Shown one piece after another: positions 8,041-17,289 of a stretch of DNA of 61,927 nucleotides. The first letter of the stretch is position 1. Each line of letters begins with the position of its first letter. This DNA is from Streptomyces meridianus. Lineage in GTDB: Bacteria > Actinomycetota > Actinomycetes > Streptomycetales > Streptomycetaceae. The position numbers and the translations under genes were made by a program. The notes below the pieces were generated by a model. It searched no databases and was not told the DNA's origin. It saw nothing but the letters and a program-made list of their open reading frames with translations. The DNA lies in assembly GCF_023703325.1 (NCBI RefSeq), contig NZ_JAMQGM010000025.1, forward strand, positions 1 to 61,927. Direction: 5' to 3'.

Positions 8041-8895
8041 TCAGGCTCCGGCCGCACGCAGGAGGAAGCGGACGATCTCCTCCCCGGCCTCGGCGCCACG
8101 CCGGCCGAGCGCGGTGACGTGCGGTGCCTGCCAGCCCGTGTCGGCGAGTTCGCCGTGCCCGGGACGGCATCCGGCGTCGGCCGCGAGCAGCAGGTCCGCG
8201 TCGAGCAGGGAGTCGCCGGCGGCGAGCGTCCGGCCGGCGCCGGTGCGGCGGGCCACCTCTGCCACGGCGGCGCTCTTGGTGAGGACCTTCGGCACCGCGT
8301 AGACCTTGCGGCCCTGGAGGGAGACCGTCCAACCGCGCGGGCCGGCCCAGGCAGCCAGCTCGTCGACCCAGCCGTCCGGGACCCGCGCCCGGTCGACGAC
8401 GAGGTAGGCGAAGAGGTCCTCGGCCGTGCGTTCCTTGAGCAGCCACGCCGGATCGGCCGTGCGGGACAGGTGCGCCCGGACCTCGGCGAGGGGCGCGCAG
8501 CCGGCCGCGAGCGTCCGGCGGACGTGCTGCTGCCAGTCCGGGTCGGACTTCCCGTCGACGAGGATGTGGCCGCCGTTCGCGCAGACGGCGAACTCCGGCC
8601 GGGGGCCGGGCAGATGGATCCGCGCGTACTGCTCCCGGGTGCGCGTCGTGGTGGGAACGAAAACGGTGGTGCGGGCGAGTTCGGCGAGCAGCACGGCAGC
8701 CGTCTCGGTCAGATACGACAGCGGTTTGCCCTGGTACACCTCGACGCACAGCAGCCGGGGGGCGAGGTCGTCGGGCATGTCGAGGCCAAGCGCGGCAGCC
8801 GAGTAGATCAGGGTGCGGTCGAGGTCGCTGGCGACCAGGACGGTGCTCCCGGCGCCCCCGGTGTTCGGCGTGTCCGCGGTCGTGCGGGCGTTCAT
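8041..8895 (-). CDS. HAD-superfamily hydrolase of the Ter biosynthetic module
   Basis: 284 aa. The N-terminal DLDRTLIYS is HAD motif I, TTTRT supplies motif II, and the C-terminal KSAAVAEVARR with AGDSLLDADLL gives motifs III and IV; the large cap inserted in between (about residues 90-210) fits the Cof/IIB-type HADs. ATG 8895 overlaps the stop of the upstream gene as ATGA, so translation is coupled to the phosphoribosyltransferase fusion. In Ter loci a HAD phosphatase of this kind accompanies phosphoribosyltransferases and is thought to dephosphorylate a nucleotide-like intermediate; that chemistry is a published inference, not shown here. Confidence 0.85.
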   Translation of the reverse strand: MNARTTADTPNTGGAGSTVLVASDLDRTLIYSAAALGLDMPDDLAPRLLCVEVYQGKPLSYLTETAAVLLAELARTTVFVPTTTRTREQYARIHLPGPRPEFAVCANGGHILVDGKSDPDWQQHVRRTLAAGCAPLAEVRAHLSRTADPAWLLKERTAEDLFAYLVVDRARVPDGWVDELAAWAGPRGWTVSLQGRKVYAVPKVLTKSAAVAEVARRTGAGRTLAAGDSLLDADLLLAADAGCRPGHGELADTGWQAPHVTALGRRGAEAGEEIVRFLLRAAGA

Positions 8896-11390
8896 CGGAC
8901 GTTCACCGCCGTGCCGTCGGGGCCGGTCGCACCGCGCGTGTAGCGGGGGTGGATCAGGCCCACGCAGGCGTACGGCAGGTGGTCCGTCTCCTCCACCGGT
9001 ACGCCCCGCTGATCGGCCAGCAGACGGATGTGGTCGAGGTCCGGCCCGGCGCCGCGCCGGACCAGGATCCGCCACGGGACGCGCCGCAGCAGCACCCTCG
9101 TGGTCTCGCCGACGCCGGGTTTGACGAGGTTGACGTCGCCGATGCCGTACTCCTCGCTGATGCGTTCCACGGCGGCCCACCCCTCCCAGGTGGGGGTGCG
9201 GTCGGCGGAGAGGAGTTCCTTCACGTCGACCGCGACGTCCTGCGTGACGTCGTCGAACCGGGCGGCGATGGTGTCGACGAAGTCCCGGGAGACGTCCGTG
9301 GCCGCCAGGTCGCGGTAGAACTTGGCACCGTGGAAGTCGTCCGGTCCGACCAGGTCGGCGCGCAGCACGGTTCGTGAAATCAGCCCGGAAACCGTGGAGT
9401 TGAGGCATGCGGACGGGATGAGGAAGTCCTCGCGGGTGCCGTGGGTGCGGACGCAGCCGCCCGGGTCGGCGAGCACCGCGATCTCGGGGTCGAAGCCGGG
9501 GTGGGCGGCGAGGGCGTCGGCGAGTTCGCGGGTGATGGCGCCCTTGCCGGTCCAGCCGTCCACGAAGACGACGTCCGCCGGGTCGTGGTGGGCGGCGAGC
9601 CAGCGCATCGCGTTGGCGTCAATGCCCCGGCCGCGCACGATCGACACCGCGTAGTGCGGCAGGTCCAGGTCGTGGCGGTGCTGTGCCCAGCGGCGCATCA
9701 GGACGCCGACGGGGGTGCCGGCGCGGGCGAGGGAGACGAGGACGGGCGTCGATCCGGGGCGCCGGGCGCGGCGTTCGGCGAGGACGGTCTCGGTGACGGT
9801 GCCGACCGCGCGGGCGATGCGTCCGGCCGAGGTGTCGAGCGCGGCGCGGAACAGTTGCTGGTAGCGGGCGTCGGGCTGGAACTCGACGGGCAGCGACTCG
9901 GCGTAGTGCGCTCCGCCGTGCTGGATGGCCTCCTCGCGCTCCTCGGTGGGCGCCTCCAGCCGGACGTCGGAGAGGTCCTGGAGCAGCCACCCGACGTCGT
10001 CGGGCTCGTAGGACGAGAAGGCGGGGCCGCGCAGGGGTCCGGCCCCTCGGGGCGCGGGGACGTACGTGGGGACGACGGCCAGCAGCACCCGGTCGGTGTT
10101 GGCGGCCAGCTGGTCCAACAGCCCTCCCGAGGCGTGCAGTTCGGGGGTGTCGGCGGTGGTGTCGGCTACGAACACCACCGCGTCGAAGCGGCGGCCGGGG
10201 TCGGAGCCGGGGGCGACGTTGTAGGCGTAGCGGGTTCCCGGGCCGTCTGCGGGGTCGTCGTGGGCGGGGAAGGCGATCCGGGTGCGGATGGCGTAACCGG
10301 GGTCGTCCACGGCGAGGACGGGTGAGCGGGTGGTGGTCGAGAAGCGGACCTCGGCAGCGGTGGCCGCGTCGAGGGCGCCGGCCAGCCGCAGCGGCGCGTA
10401 CATCAGTTCCTCGAAGCCGAGGACGAGCACCCGCCGGGCGTCGCCGAGTTCTGCGCCGATCCGGGCCGCCATGCCCGGGAGCGCGGCTTCGAGGCGGCCC
10501 CGGTGGGCGGGGGTCCAGCCGTGGCGGCCGCCGTCGGGCAGTCCCCGGGGCCAGCCGAGGTCGATGCGGCGGACCGTGACGGGCGCGTCGGAAGCACCGG
10601 GCACGGCCGCCGCGGACACGGACGCACGGGAGCCGGCTCCGGGGGCCCAGGCCGGGGCAGCGCCTGCGGGATGCGCGGGGCTCTCGTGCCGGGCGACGAG
10701 TTCCGTGCCGCGGGCCAGGACGTCCTCGGGCAGTCGCAGCGTTCCGTTCGCCGCCGCGACGAGGTCCACGCGGGCGCCCAGCGCGCGGGCGAACGCGTCC
10801 AGCCGCTCACGGTCGTCCGCCGAGCGCATGTCGACCAGGGCGACGATCACGTAGTGGGCCCGCGGCTTGCGGCGGTGCAGGGACTCGATGGTGTTGAGGA
10901 CGGTGTTGCCGGTGGAGAACTCGTCGTCGACGAGCACGAGCGGCCCGTCGCCGAGCAGCACTTCCGGGTCCTCGGGCAGCAGGAGGTGCGAGGTGGCGTG
11001 GCTGTGGGATTCCTCGAAGCCGCCGTGCGGGGTGAGCCCGGGCACCGGCCTCCTGGTCGAGTGCAGGCAGGGGGCGAGCTCCAGGCCGTCGGCGACGCTG
11101 TGTCCGAGTCCGGTCGCGGTCTCGGCGTAGCCGAGGACGACGGCGGACGTTGCCGTCTCGTCCCCGAGCAGGGCGCGCACCCGCCGTCCGAGCGCGACGC
11201 CCGCCCCGTGCACGAGGTCCGGGCGCTGCGGCACATGCTTGCCGAGCACGTTGGAGACCAGGAGGTGGGCGCGCTTGGGGTTGCGGCGCAGGGCCAGGCC
11301 CAGCAGGCCGGACAGCTCGGGGTCCCCGTCGAGGGCGATGCCGAGCCGGTCGGTGACCCATTGGCCGGACCAGGTGTGCTGTTGCGCCAT
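8892..11390 (-). CDS. Fused phosphoribosyltransferase-TRSP-StiP-PELOTA protein
   Basis: 832 aa joining four Ter-associated modules. Residues 1-240 are a PRTase with the PRPP loop VLVDDEFSTGNT at 152-163. About 270-440 matches the TRSP domain (VLVLGFEELMYAPLRLAG). FSSYEPDDVGWLL at 458 opens a StiP-type region, with a second PRTase-like loop VFVDGWTGKGAIT at 608-620; StiP is named a cysteine protease in databases but looks PRTase-like. Residues 752-815 (NLVKPGVGETTRVLLRR ... CVGLIHPRY) form a PELOTA-like RNA-binding domain. ATG 11390 has GAAGGAAG upstream; an alternative ATG 11528 would overlap the aldolase stop as ATGA and add 46 low-complexity residues. It probably makes or transfers a nucleotide-like metabolite. 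Confidence 0.85.
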   Translation of the reverse strand: MAQQHTWSGQWVTDRLGIALDGDPELSGLLGLALRRNPKRAHLLVSNVLGKHVPQRPDLVHGAGVALGRRVRALLGDETATSAVVLGYAETATGLGHSVADGLELAPCLHSTRRPVPGLTPHGGFEESHSHATSHLLLPEDPEVLLGDGPLVLVDDEFSTGNTVLNTIESLHRRKPRAHYVIVALVDMRSADDRERLDAFARALGARVDLVAAANGTLRLPEDVLARGTELVARHESPAHPAGAAPAWAPGAGSRASVSAAAVPGASDAPVTVRRIDLGWPRGLPDGGRHGWTPAHRGRLEAALPGMAARIGAELGDARRVLVLGFEELMYAPLRLAGALDAATAAEVRFSTTTRSPVLAVDDPGYAIRTRIAFPAHDDPADGPGTRYAYNVAPGSDPGRRFDAVVFVADTTADTPELHASGGLLDQLAANTDRVLLAVVPTYVPAPRGAGPLRGPAFSSYEPDDVGWLLQDLSDVRLEAPTEEREEAIQHGGAHYAESLPVEFQPDARYQQLFRAALDTSAGRIARAVGTVTETVLAERRARRPGSTPVLVSLARAGTPVGVLMRRWAQHRHDLDLPHYAVSIVRGRGIDANAMRWLAAHHDPADVVFVDGWTGKGAITRELADALAAHPGFDPEIAVLADPGGCVRTHGTREDFLIPSACLNSTVSGLISRTVLRADLVGPDDFHGAKFYRDLAATDVSRDFVDTIAARFDDVTQDVAVDVKELLSADRTPTWEGWAAVERISEEYGIGDVNLVKPGVGETTRVLLRRVPWRILVRRGAGPDLDHIRLLADQRGVPVEETDHLPYACVGLIHPRYTRGATGPDGTAVNVR

Positions 11391-11524
11391 GACGGGCCCG
11401 TCTTCCTTCGTTCGTGGCGCCCGGCCGTGGGGCCCGGCGGTGTGCGGTGCGGTGTGCGGCGGGCGGTGTCCCTCCGGGCCTTCAGCGGAGCGGGACGGCG
11501 TTCCCCTCGGCGAGAGCCCCCCGG

Positions 11525-12721
11525 TCATGCGAGCCCTGCCGCGACGAGCAGTTCGACGAAGCTCACGTCCTCCCGCGCGACGCCGAAGGCCTCGGCCCGC
11601 AGCAGGGTGCGCTCGGCCCAGGCCCGGTGCGGCTTCACCTCGTTCATCTTGTTCGTATAGGCGGAGCGCAGCACTCCGCCGCCGCACCGGTCGAGCCGCA
11701 GGATGTCGGCGGCGTCGCTGTACTCCTCGTGGCTGACGACGGAGAGGGCGTGTACGGGCGCGACGTGCGTGGGATGTATGCAGGTCTTGCCCATCAGCCC
11801 GTTGGCGCGGTCGAGTTCGATCTCGCGGAGCAGCCCGTCGATGTCGTGCTCGATGAGCGCGGCGCGCAGTTCCTCCGCTCGCCCGGTGAAGGGGCTGTTG
11901 CGCAGCTGCGGCTTGAACATCCGTTCCTGGAGCCGGAAGTACTCCCACACGGGGCCGGTGACGGTGAACCCGGTGCCGTCTGCGCGTCCCAGGGTGTTGA
12001 CGACGTCGCCGATGACGGAGGCGACGAGCTGGACGTCGTAGGCGGTCATGTCCGGGGCACGCCGCAGGCCGTACGCGGAGCAGAAGTCGGTGACGCCGAG
12101 GCGCAGGGCGAGGACGCGGTCGCGGTACTTGGTGACGGCCCGCCGGATGCCGTCGAGGGTTCCGGCGCGGGTTTCGAGGTGCAGGAGTTCCGGCGACTCG
12201 AGCACCGGCATGGCGTAGAGCCGGTGACCGTCGCGGGCCGTGCCCTTCGTCACGGCCTCCGCCTCGGCCTCGGTGAGCGCCTCGAGGAACGGAATGCCGC
12301 GTTCCTCGGTGAACTTGGGCAGGACGAAGCCGGACAGCAGCCGTACCGACGCGCCGAGCCGGCGGACGAGGGCGGGTATCTGGCCGGGTTCGCGGACCCG
12401 GACGAACAGCAGCGGAAGGTCCTGACCGGCGCGGGCCTCGACGGTGTCGAGTGCGGCGAACTGGCCGACCAGGTTCTCCTCGGCGGCGGTCACGTCGGCG
12501 TCACCGATGGAGTCCTCGAGGCAGAGGACCATGGACACGACCCCGCGCGCCGCCTGCTTGACCACGTCCTCGGCGAGCTGGGGACGGGTCGCCGGACTGT
12601 AGAGCGTGGCGCCGAGGGCGACGGCGAGCAGCCGGGCCGGGGAGTCGGTGCCGAACTCGACCGGTTGCCGGTGGAACAGGCGTTGCCTGGTTCCTGGGGG
12701 CACGTGCCCGAAGTGACGCAT
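11525..12721 (-). CDS. HpcH/HpaI aldolase / citrate-lyase-beta-like protein (Ter module)
   Basis: 398 aa from ATG 12721, with GGGGGAG four bases upstream; an in-frame TTG at 12757 lacks an SD. TIM-barrel motifs of the CitE-like family are present: GATLYSPATRP, SMVLCLEDSIGDADV (metal-binding acidic pair), YAMPVLESPELL, LRLGVTDFCSAYGLRR and GLMGKTCIHPTHV. It is the first gene of a minus-strand operon with the PRTase fusion, HAD phosphatase and O-methyltransferase. Homologues of this aldolase recur in Ter loci as part of a conserved biosynthetic set; it likely cleaves or forms a C-C bond in a small acyl substrate, which is inferred. Confidence 0.85.
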   Translation of the reverse strand: MRHFGHVPPGTRQRLFHRQPVEFGTDSPARLLAVALGATLYSPATRPQLAEDVVKQAARGVVSMVLCLEDSIGDADVTAAEENLVGQFAALDTVEARAGQDLPLLFVRVREPGQIPALVRRLGASVRLLSGFVLPKFTEERGIPFLEALTEAEAEAVTKGTARDGHRLYAMPVLESPELLHLETRAGTLDGIRRAVTKYRDRVLALRLGVTDFCSAYGLRRAPDMTAYDVQLVASVIGDVVNTLGRADGTGFTVTGPVWEYFRLQERMFKPQLRNSPFTGRAEELRAALIEHDIDGLLREIELDRANGLMGKTCIHPTHVAPVHALSVVSHEEYSDAADILRLDRCGGGVLRSAYTNKMNEVKPHRAWAERTLLRAEAFGVAREDVSFVELLVAAGLA

Positions 12722-12936
12722 ACGCTCCCCCGCGCTGGTGATGGTGCAACGAAACAATCCGGCCGATAATCGTACGTCCGAGGGGGGAGCGATCGTTCCC
12801 GAGCGCCATGAACATCCCGCAACCCGTACGTGTCCGTCCGGATCGGCCCTGCTCCGCCGTATCGAAGGGGCCCGGCAACAGCCGCTTCGGCGCCCCGCGT
12901 TGTGATGCCCGGACCCGGGAGGGCAGGATTGCCGCC

Positions 12937-13800
12937 ATGACGCACGCGATGCTGAAGGGCTCGAACATCCCGCTGGACACCACGGCGGTCCGCGCGGTGC
13001 TGCGCTGGACGCCCGGCCCCGACCTGCCGGACGTGGACGCTTCGGCGCTGCTGCTGGGCCCCGACGGCAGGGTGCGCTCGGACGAGGACTTCGTCTTCTA
13101 CAACCAGCCGCGCCACCCCTCGGGCCTGGTCCGGCACGTGGCGAAGGAGGAGTCCGACGAACTCGTCACCGACGGCGTCGAGGCGGACCTGGGCGGTCTG
13201 GACGCTTCGGTCGACCGGGTCGTGGTGTCGGCGTCCTGCGACGGCGGGACGTTCGCCCGGGTGCGCGATCTGACCCTGCTCCTCCACGACGCGGCGGAGC
13301 CGGCAGGAGCCCCTCTTGCCCGGTTCGAGGTGCAGCCGGAGACGGGCGAGGAGACCGCGCTGATCTGCGGCGAGCTGTACCGGCGTGGCGATGCCTGGAA
13401 ATTCCGTGCGCTGGGCCAGGGGTACGAGACCGGGCTCGTCGGGCTGGCGACCGCGTTCGGGATCTCCGTCGAGGACGGCGAGGCTTCGGACGGGGACGCC
13501 CACGGAACGGACGGGAGCGGGACCGCCGCGCCGTCGGCTCCGGAGCCCGAGGAGTGGCCGCTGCCGGAGCCGCAGCCGGGCGCGGACGCCACCGTCCAGC
13601 AGGGCGTGCCGGCATCAGCCGGCGCAGCCGACGGCCCGACCCAGGTGGACGTCCCCCGGCAGCAGACCGACGGGTACGGCTACCCGCCGATGCCGCCGTC
13701 CCCTCCGGGCCCGGCCCCCGCCTACGGCTACCCCCAGTACACGCAGGCGGATCCGGTGTTCACGCTGCCACCGCAGGGGCCGCAGTTCCAGAACCGCTGA
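12937..13800 (+). CDS. TerD-family protein with Pro-rich C-terminal extension
   Basis: 287 aa from ATG 12937; in-frame sequence further left lacks an SD and coding character. The first about 190 residues are a TerD domain (MLKGSNIPL ... [12 protein letters not shown] ... [10 protein letters not shown] ... [22 protein letters not shown]). The Ca-binding stretch [13 protein letters not shown] of classical TerD proteins is replaced by a divergent [12 protein letters not shown]. The remaining about 95 residues are acidic, then rich in Pro, Gly and Tyr, and disordered. Transcribed away from the aldolase operon across a 215-base gap, so the two probably share a regulatory region. It belongs to the Ter stress-response proteins, likely cytoplasmic or membrane-associated. 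Confidence 0.85.
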   Translation: MTHAMLKGSNIPLDTTAVRAVLRWTPGPDLPDVDASALLLGPDGRVRSDEDFVFYNQPRHPSGLVRHVAKEESDELVTDGVEADLGGLDASVDRVVVSASCDGGTFARVRDLTLLLHDAAEPAGAPLARFEVQPETGEETALICGELYRRGDAWKFRALGQGYETGLVGLATAFGISVEDGEASDGDAHGTDGSGTAAPSAPEPEEWPLPEPQPGADATVQQGVPASAGAADGPTQVDVPRQQTDGYGYPPMPPSPPGPAPAYGYPQYTQADPVFTLPPQGPQFQNR

Positions 13801-13843
13801 GTCCCCAGTCGCTGAGCGGAGGGGCCGACGGGAACGGCCTCTG

Positions 13844-14584
13844 TCAGGCCTTGGTCTTGTAGCCGCGGCCCCACTGCAGGCCCCAGCCGTAGAGCCGGTC
13901 GAGTTCGGCCTGGAAGCCGTACACGTACTTCACCTCGCGGCGGACGGTCAGCTCGCCCTTGACCTTTTCGATGAGTACGACGGCGCAGGAGCGGGCCTGC
14001 GGTGCCCGTTCGTCGAGGCCGATCTCGATCCGCGGGCCGTTGCTCGGGTAGAGCGTGACCACCGCGTGCGTGCGCTCGAACGCGGGCGTGCCGTCGTAGA
14101 TGTAGACGAAGACCAGTAAGCGCTTGATCTCCTCGTGGTGGTCGAGGTTGACGTAGATGGTCTCCCCGGAGGGCGCGCCGAACCGGTCGTCACCGCTGAG
14201 CTTCACGTACGGCGGCTCGTTGATGTCGCCGAAGAAGTTGCCGAGCGGCTGCACAACGCCCTTGGTGCCGTCCTCGAGTTCGTAGAGGCAGGCGAGATCC
14301 AGGTCGATCTTGACCACTGCCGGCCCCTGGGCCTGCACGATCTCGGGCGTGAACAGGGTCCACGGGCGGCGCAGCAGGGCGCGGCCCCGGCGGGAGGGCC
14401 GGTCCGTGAATTCGGTCGTGCGCATCCGCCAGGAGAGGTTGATGCGCAGGTTTCCGGTGGCTGCGCCCTGTTTGACGAGCGACACCGTGGGGTGGCGTTT
14501 CGTCAGCTCGATTGCGTTCGAGGCGGCGCTCCCGGTGTCGAATCCCGGTCGGCCGTTCTGTCGCCATTTGTCCCAGATCGGCAC
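13844..14584 (-). CDS. TerA-like tellurium-resistance-family protein
   Basis: 246 aa from GTG 14584 with a weak GGGGGCAGA upstream. The core NLRINLSWRM, KIDLDLACLYELEDGTKGVVQPLG and DDRFGAPSGETIYVNLDH resembles the TerA/TerD beta-sandwich, including the paired Asp residues (DLDL) typical of the family and a C-terminal RREVKYVYGFQAELDRLYGWGLQW. It lies on the same strand as the DUF475 and TerD genes, but a strong hairpin (14632-14681) separates it from them, so it is probably expressed at a different level. TerA versus TerD assignment is from overall pattern only. Confidence 0.75.
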   Translation of the reverse strand: MPIWDKWRQNGRPGFDTGSAASNAIELTKRHPTVSLVKQGAATGNLRINLSWRMRTTEFTDRPSRRGRALLRRPWTLFTPEIVQAQGPAVVKIDLDLACLYELEDGTKGVVQPLGNFFGDINEPPYVKLSGDDRFGAPSGETIYVNLDHHEEIKRLLVFVYIYDGTPAFERTHAVVTLYPSNGPRIEIGLDERAPQARSCAVVLIEKVKGELTVRREVKYVYGFQAELDRLYGWGLQWGRGYKTKA

Positions 14585-14631
14585 TCTGCCCCCAGTGGTC
14601 TCGCGTGTTCCCGGACCCCGCCGAAACGGGC

Positions 14632-14681
14632 GGGGCGGCCACGAGGCCGGGACTCGCGTCCGTCCGCCTCGTGGCCGCCCC
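14632..14681 (-). terminator. 16-bp hairpin after the DUF475 gene
   Basis: GGGGCGGCCACGAGGC (14632-14647) pairs perfectly with 14666-14681, loop 18 bases. It lies 30 bases past the stop of the TerC-like gene and before the TerA-like gene. Confidence 0.8.
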
Positions 14682-14710
14682 GCTGAGAGCGTTCCTCAAT
14701 TGGGCCGCCG

Positions 14711-15841
14711 TCACACGCCGGAGGCGACCTCGGTCGTCTCGCCGGGCTTCTCCGCGGTCAGCGCCTTGTTGCGGCGCACGGAGGACCAGAACGACCAGCC
14801 GATGAGCGCGACACCGATCAGGCCGGTGACGATCTCGTTGACCTGGTACTCGATGGTGACGATCAACAGCACCGCGAGGGCGCCGATGGCGTAGTGCGCG
14901 CCGTGCTCGAGGTAGACGTAGTCGTCGAGCGTGCCCTGGCGCACCAGGTACACCGTCAGCGACCGCACGTACATGGCGCCGATGCCGAGGCCGAGCGCCA
15001 TCCAGAAGATGTGGTTCGTGATCGCGAAGGCGCCGATGACGCCGTCGAAGGAGAAGGACGCGTCCAGCACCTCGAGGTACATGAACATGAAGAACGCAGC
15101 CTTGCCTGCCAGCCCCACCATGGTGGGCTCCTTGCCGGCCTCGCGCGCCGCCTCCTCTTCCTCGTGCTCGCGCTCCTCCTCTTCCTCGAGCTTGTTCTCG
15201 AAGTGGCTGGAGAGCCCACCGACGATGAGGTAGGTGATCAGACCCGCCACCCCGGAGAGCAGCACGGTGGCCGACTTGTCGGCGTACCCGGCGTGCTGGT
15301 GGGCGTGGGTGGCCACGGTCATGGCCGCCAGCAGCAGCGTGATCAGGGCCAGGCAGACGGAGAGCATGTCGACCTTGCCGAGCTTGGCCAGCGGCCGCTC
15401 GATCCAGCGGAGCCACTTGATGTCCCGGTCCTCGAAGATGAAGTCGAGGAAAATCATCAGCAGGAACATGCCACCGAACGCGGCGATGGCGGGGTGCGCG
15501 TCGGTGACCAGTTGCTCGTACCGGTTCGGGTCGTCCATCGCGAGCTGGACGGCCTCGATCGGATTGACCTTGGCGCTGATCGCGACGATCGCGACCGGGA
15601 AGACCAGGCGCATACCGAAGACCGCGATCAGGATGCCGACGGTGAGGAAGATCTTCTGCCAGAAGGCGTTCATCTTCTTCAGCACACCGGCGTTGACCAC
15701 GGCGTTGTCGAAGGACAGGGAGATCTCGAGGACGGAGAGGATGAGGACGACCCCGAAGGCTTCCCAGCCCCACCCCCATGCGGCTGCGGCCAGGCCGATC
15801 GCCGTGACGGCGAACGACCAGCCGAAGGTTTTCAGAACCAC
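14711..15841 (-). CDS. TerC-like integral membrane protein (DUF475)
   Basis: 376 aa from GTG 15841 (VVLKTFGWSF), the start used by the homologues I remember; an earlier GTG at 15877 is possible. About nine hydrophobic segments span the membrane. EISLSFDNAVVNAGVL and DASFSFDGVIGAFAITN are the two paired acidic metal-binding repeats of the TerC superfamily, and a cytoplasmic loop of about 30 residues is almost all Glu (LEEEEEREHEEEEAAREAG). TerC proteins export or hold metal at the membrane and act with TerD-type proteins. It sits directly downstream of two terD genes on the same strand, so probably one operon, ended by the hairpin at 14632. Confidence 0.9.
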   Translation of the reverse strand: MVLKTFGWSFAVTAIGLAAAAWGWGWEAFGVVLILSVLEISLSFDNAVVNAGVLKKMNAFWQKIFLTVGILIAVFGMRLVFPVAIVAISAKVNPIEAVQLAMDDPNRYEQLVTDAHPAIAAFGGMFLLMIFLDFIFEDRDIKWLRWIERPLAKLGKVDMLSVCLALITLLLAAMTVATHAHQHAGYADKSATVLLSGVAGLITYLIVGGLSSHFENKLEEEEEREHEEEEAAREAGKEPTMVGLAGKAAFFMFMYLEVLDASFSFDGVIGAFAITNHIFWMALGLGIGAMYVRSLTVYLVRQGTLDDYVYLEHGAHYAIGALAVLLIVTIEYQVNEIVTGLIGVALIGWSFWSSVRRNKALTAEKPGETTEVASGV

Positions 15842-15889
15842 TGGATACCCAATCGTGTGTCGGGGTCCTCCGCGCACGCCGGCGCGGCT

Positions 15890-16465
15890 TTACGAAACGT
15901 TGACCCCGAAGTCTAGAGCGATGCCCCGCAGCCCGGACGCGTACCCCTGTCCCACCGCCCTGAACTTCCATTCGCCGCCGTACCGGTAGACCTCCCCGAA
16001 GATCATCGCGGTTTCCGAGGAGGCGTCCTCGGACAGGTCGTACCGGGCGAGCTCGGCCTGGTCGGCCTGGTTGACGACACGGATGAACGCATTGCTCACC
16101 TGGCCGAAAGTCTGTCCGCGGGCGTCCGCCTCGTGGATCGAGACCGGGAAGACGATCTTGTCGACGGACTCCGGGACCCGCGAGAGGTCCACCAGGATCG
16201 CCTCGTCGTCGCCCTCGCCCTCTCCGGTGAGGTTGTCGCCGGTGTGCTCGACGGAGCCCTCGGGGCTGGTGAGGTTGTTGTAGAAGACGAAGTACTCGTC
16301 GCCGAGCACCCGCCCCGACCGGCACAGCAGGGCGCTGGCGTCGAGGTCGAACGGGGCGCCCGTGGTGGAGCGCGCATCCCAGCCCAGCCCGACGAGCACC
16401 TGTGTGAGGTTCGGCGCGACCTTGGAAAGGGAGACGTTGCCCCCCTTGGCGAGCGTTACGCCCAT
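15890..16465 (-). CDS. terD: TerD-family stress protein
   Basis: 191 aa, full length. ATG 16465 has GGGGAGGA about 8 bases upstream. It contains the full TerD signature: [51 protein letters not shown] (the acidic Ca-binding loop), [10 protein letters not shown] and [25 protein letters not shown]. TerD proteins bind calcium and support resistance to tellurite, oxidants and membrane stress. It is closely similar to the neighbouring gene at 16593, with the same length and motif spacing, so the two arose by tandem duplication. The gap of 48 bases to the TerC-like gene suggests co-transcription. Confidence 0.93.
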   Translation of the reverse strand: MGVTLAKGGNVSLSKVAPNLTQVLVGLGWDARSTTGAPFDLDASALLCRSGRVLGDEYFVFYNNLTSPEGSVEHTGDNLTGEGEGDDEAILVDLSRVPESVDKIVFPVSIHEADARGQTFGQVSNAFIRVVNQADQAELARYDLSEDASSETAMIFGEVYRYGGEWKFRAVGQGYASGLRGIALDFGVNVS

Positions 16466-16592
16466 TTTCTGCTTCCTCCCCGAAGTGATGTGCCCATGCC
16501 GTGGCCCCGGGTCGGGGTCGCCTTACGGCCCGAGCATCCGCGGCGCCGCAGCCCGGTGGGGTTGCGGCGCCGGAAGCGGAAGAACGGCCTGG

Positions 16593-17168
16593 TCAGACGT
16601 TGACGCCGAAGTCCTGCGCGATGCCCCGCAGCCCGGAGGCATAGCCCTGGCCGATGGCCCGGAACTTCCACTCCGTTCCGTTGCGGTAGAGCTCGCCGAA
16701 GACCATGGCGGTCTCCGTCGAGGCGTCCTCCGAGAGGTCGTAACGCGCCAGCTCGACGTTGTCGGCCTGGTTCACCACGCGGATGAACGCGTTGCGGACC
16801 TGGCCGAAGCTCTGCTGACGGGTCTCGGCCTCATAGATCGAGACCGGGAAGACGATCCTGTCGACGTCCCCGGGGACGCCCGCCAGGTTGACCTTGACCT
16901 GCTCGTCGTCCCCCTCACCCTCACCGGTGAGGTTGTCGCCGGTGTGCTCGACGGACCCGTCCGGGCTTTTGAGGTTGTTGAAGAACACGAAGTTCTGGTC
17001 GTTGCCGACCCGGCCCTCGGCGTTCAGCAGCAGGGCGCTGGCGTCGAGGTCGAAGTCGGTGCCGGTCGTGGTGCGCGCATCCCATCCGAGACCGACGATG
17101 ACGGCGGTCAGGTTGGGCGCGGCCTTCGACAGCGAGACGTTGCCGCCCTTGCTGAGGCTGACTCCCAC
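16593..17168 (-). CDS. terD: TerD-family stress protein (tandem paralogue)
   Basis: 191 aa from GTG 17168: GGGAGGA ends four bases before it and the resulting length equals the neighbouring TerD. An upstream ATG at 17180 overlaps that SD and is less likely. The protein has [55 protein letters not shown] and [25 protein letters not shown], so the calcium-binding loop is intact. It is the promoter-proximal member of the terD-terD-terC set; a stretch of 127 bases separates it from the next terD. Role as for its paralogue: cytoplasmic calcium-binding stress protein. Confidence 0.93.
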   Translation of the reverse strand: MGVSLSKGGNVSLSKAAPNLTAVIVGLGWDARTTTGTDFDLDASALLLNAEGRVGNDQNFVFFNNLKSPDGSVEHTGDNLTGEGEGDDEQVKVNLAGVPGDVDRIVFPVSIYEAETRQQSFGQVRNAFIRVVNQADNVELARYDLSEDASTETAMVFGELYRNGTEWKFRAIGQGYASGLRGIAQDFGVNV

Positions 17169-17289
17169 GAGTCCTCCCATGATTTCCAGGGGTACGGGGA
17201 ACGCGCCCCCGTCGTGCGATGGCATCGGATCAACGAACCGATCCTAGTGAGCGGTTCCCCGGACCGGCCGTTGTTTACCCCCGGACGCC

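Noticed and set aside
14190..16325. A 711-codon minus-strand frame through the Ter genes
   Set aside because: It is out of frame with the TerD and TerC-like genes on the same strand, which are unmistakable; composition is that of a shadow frame.
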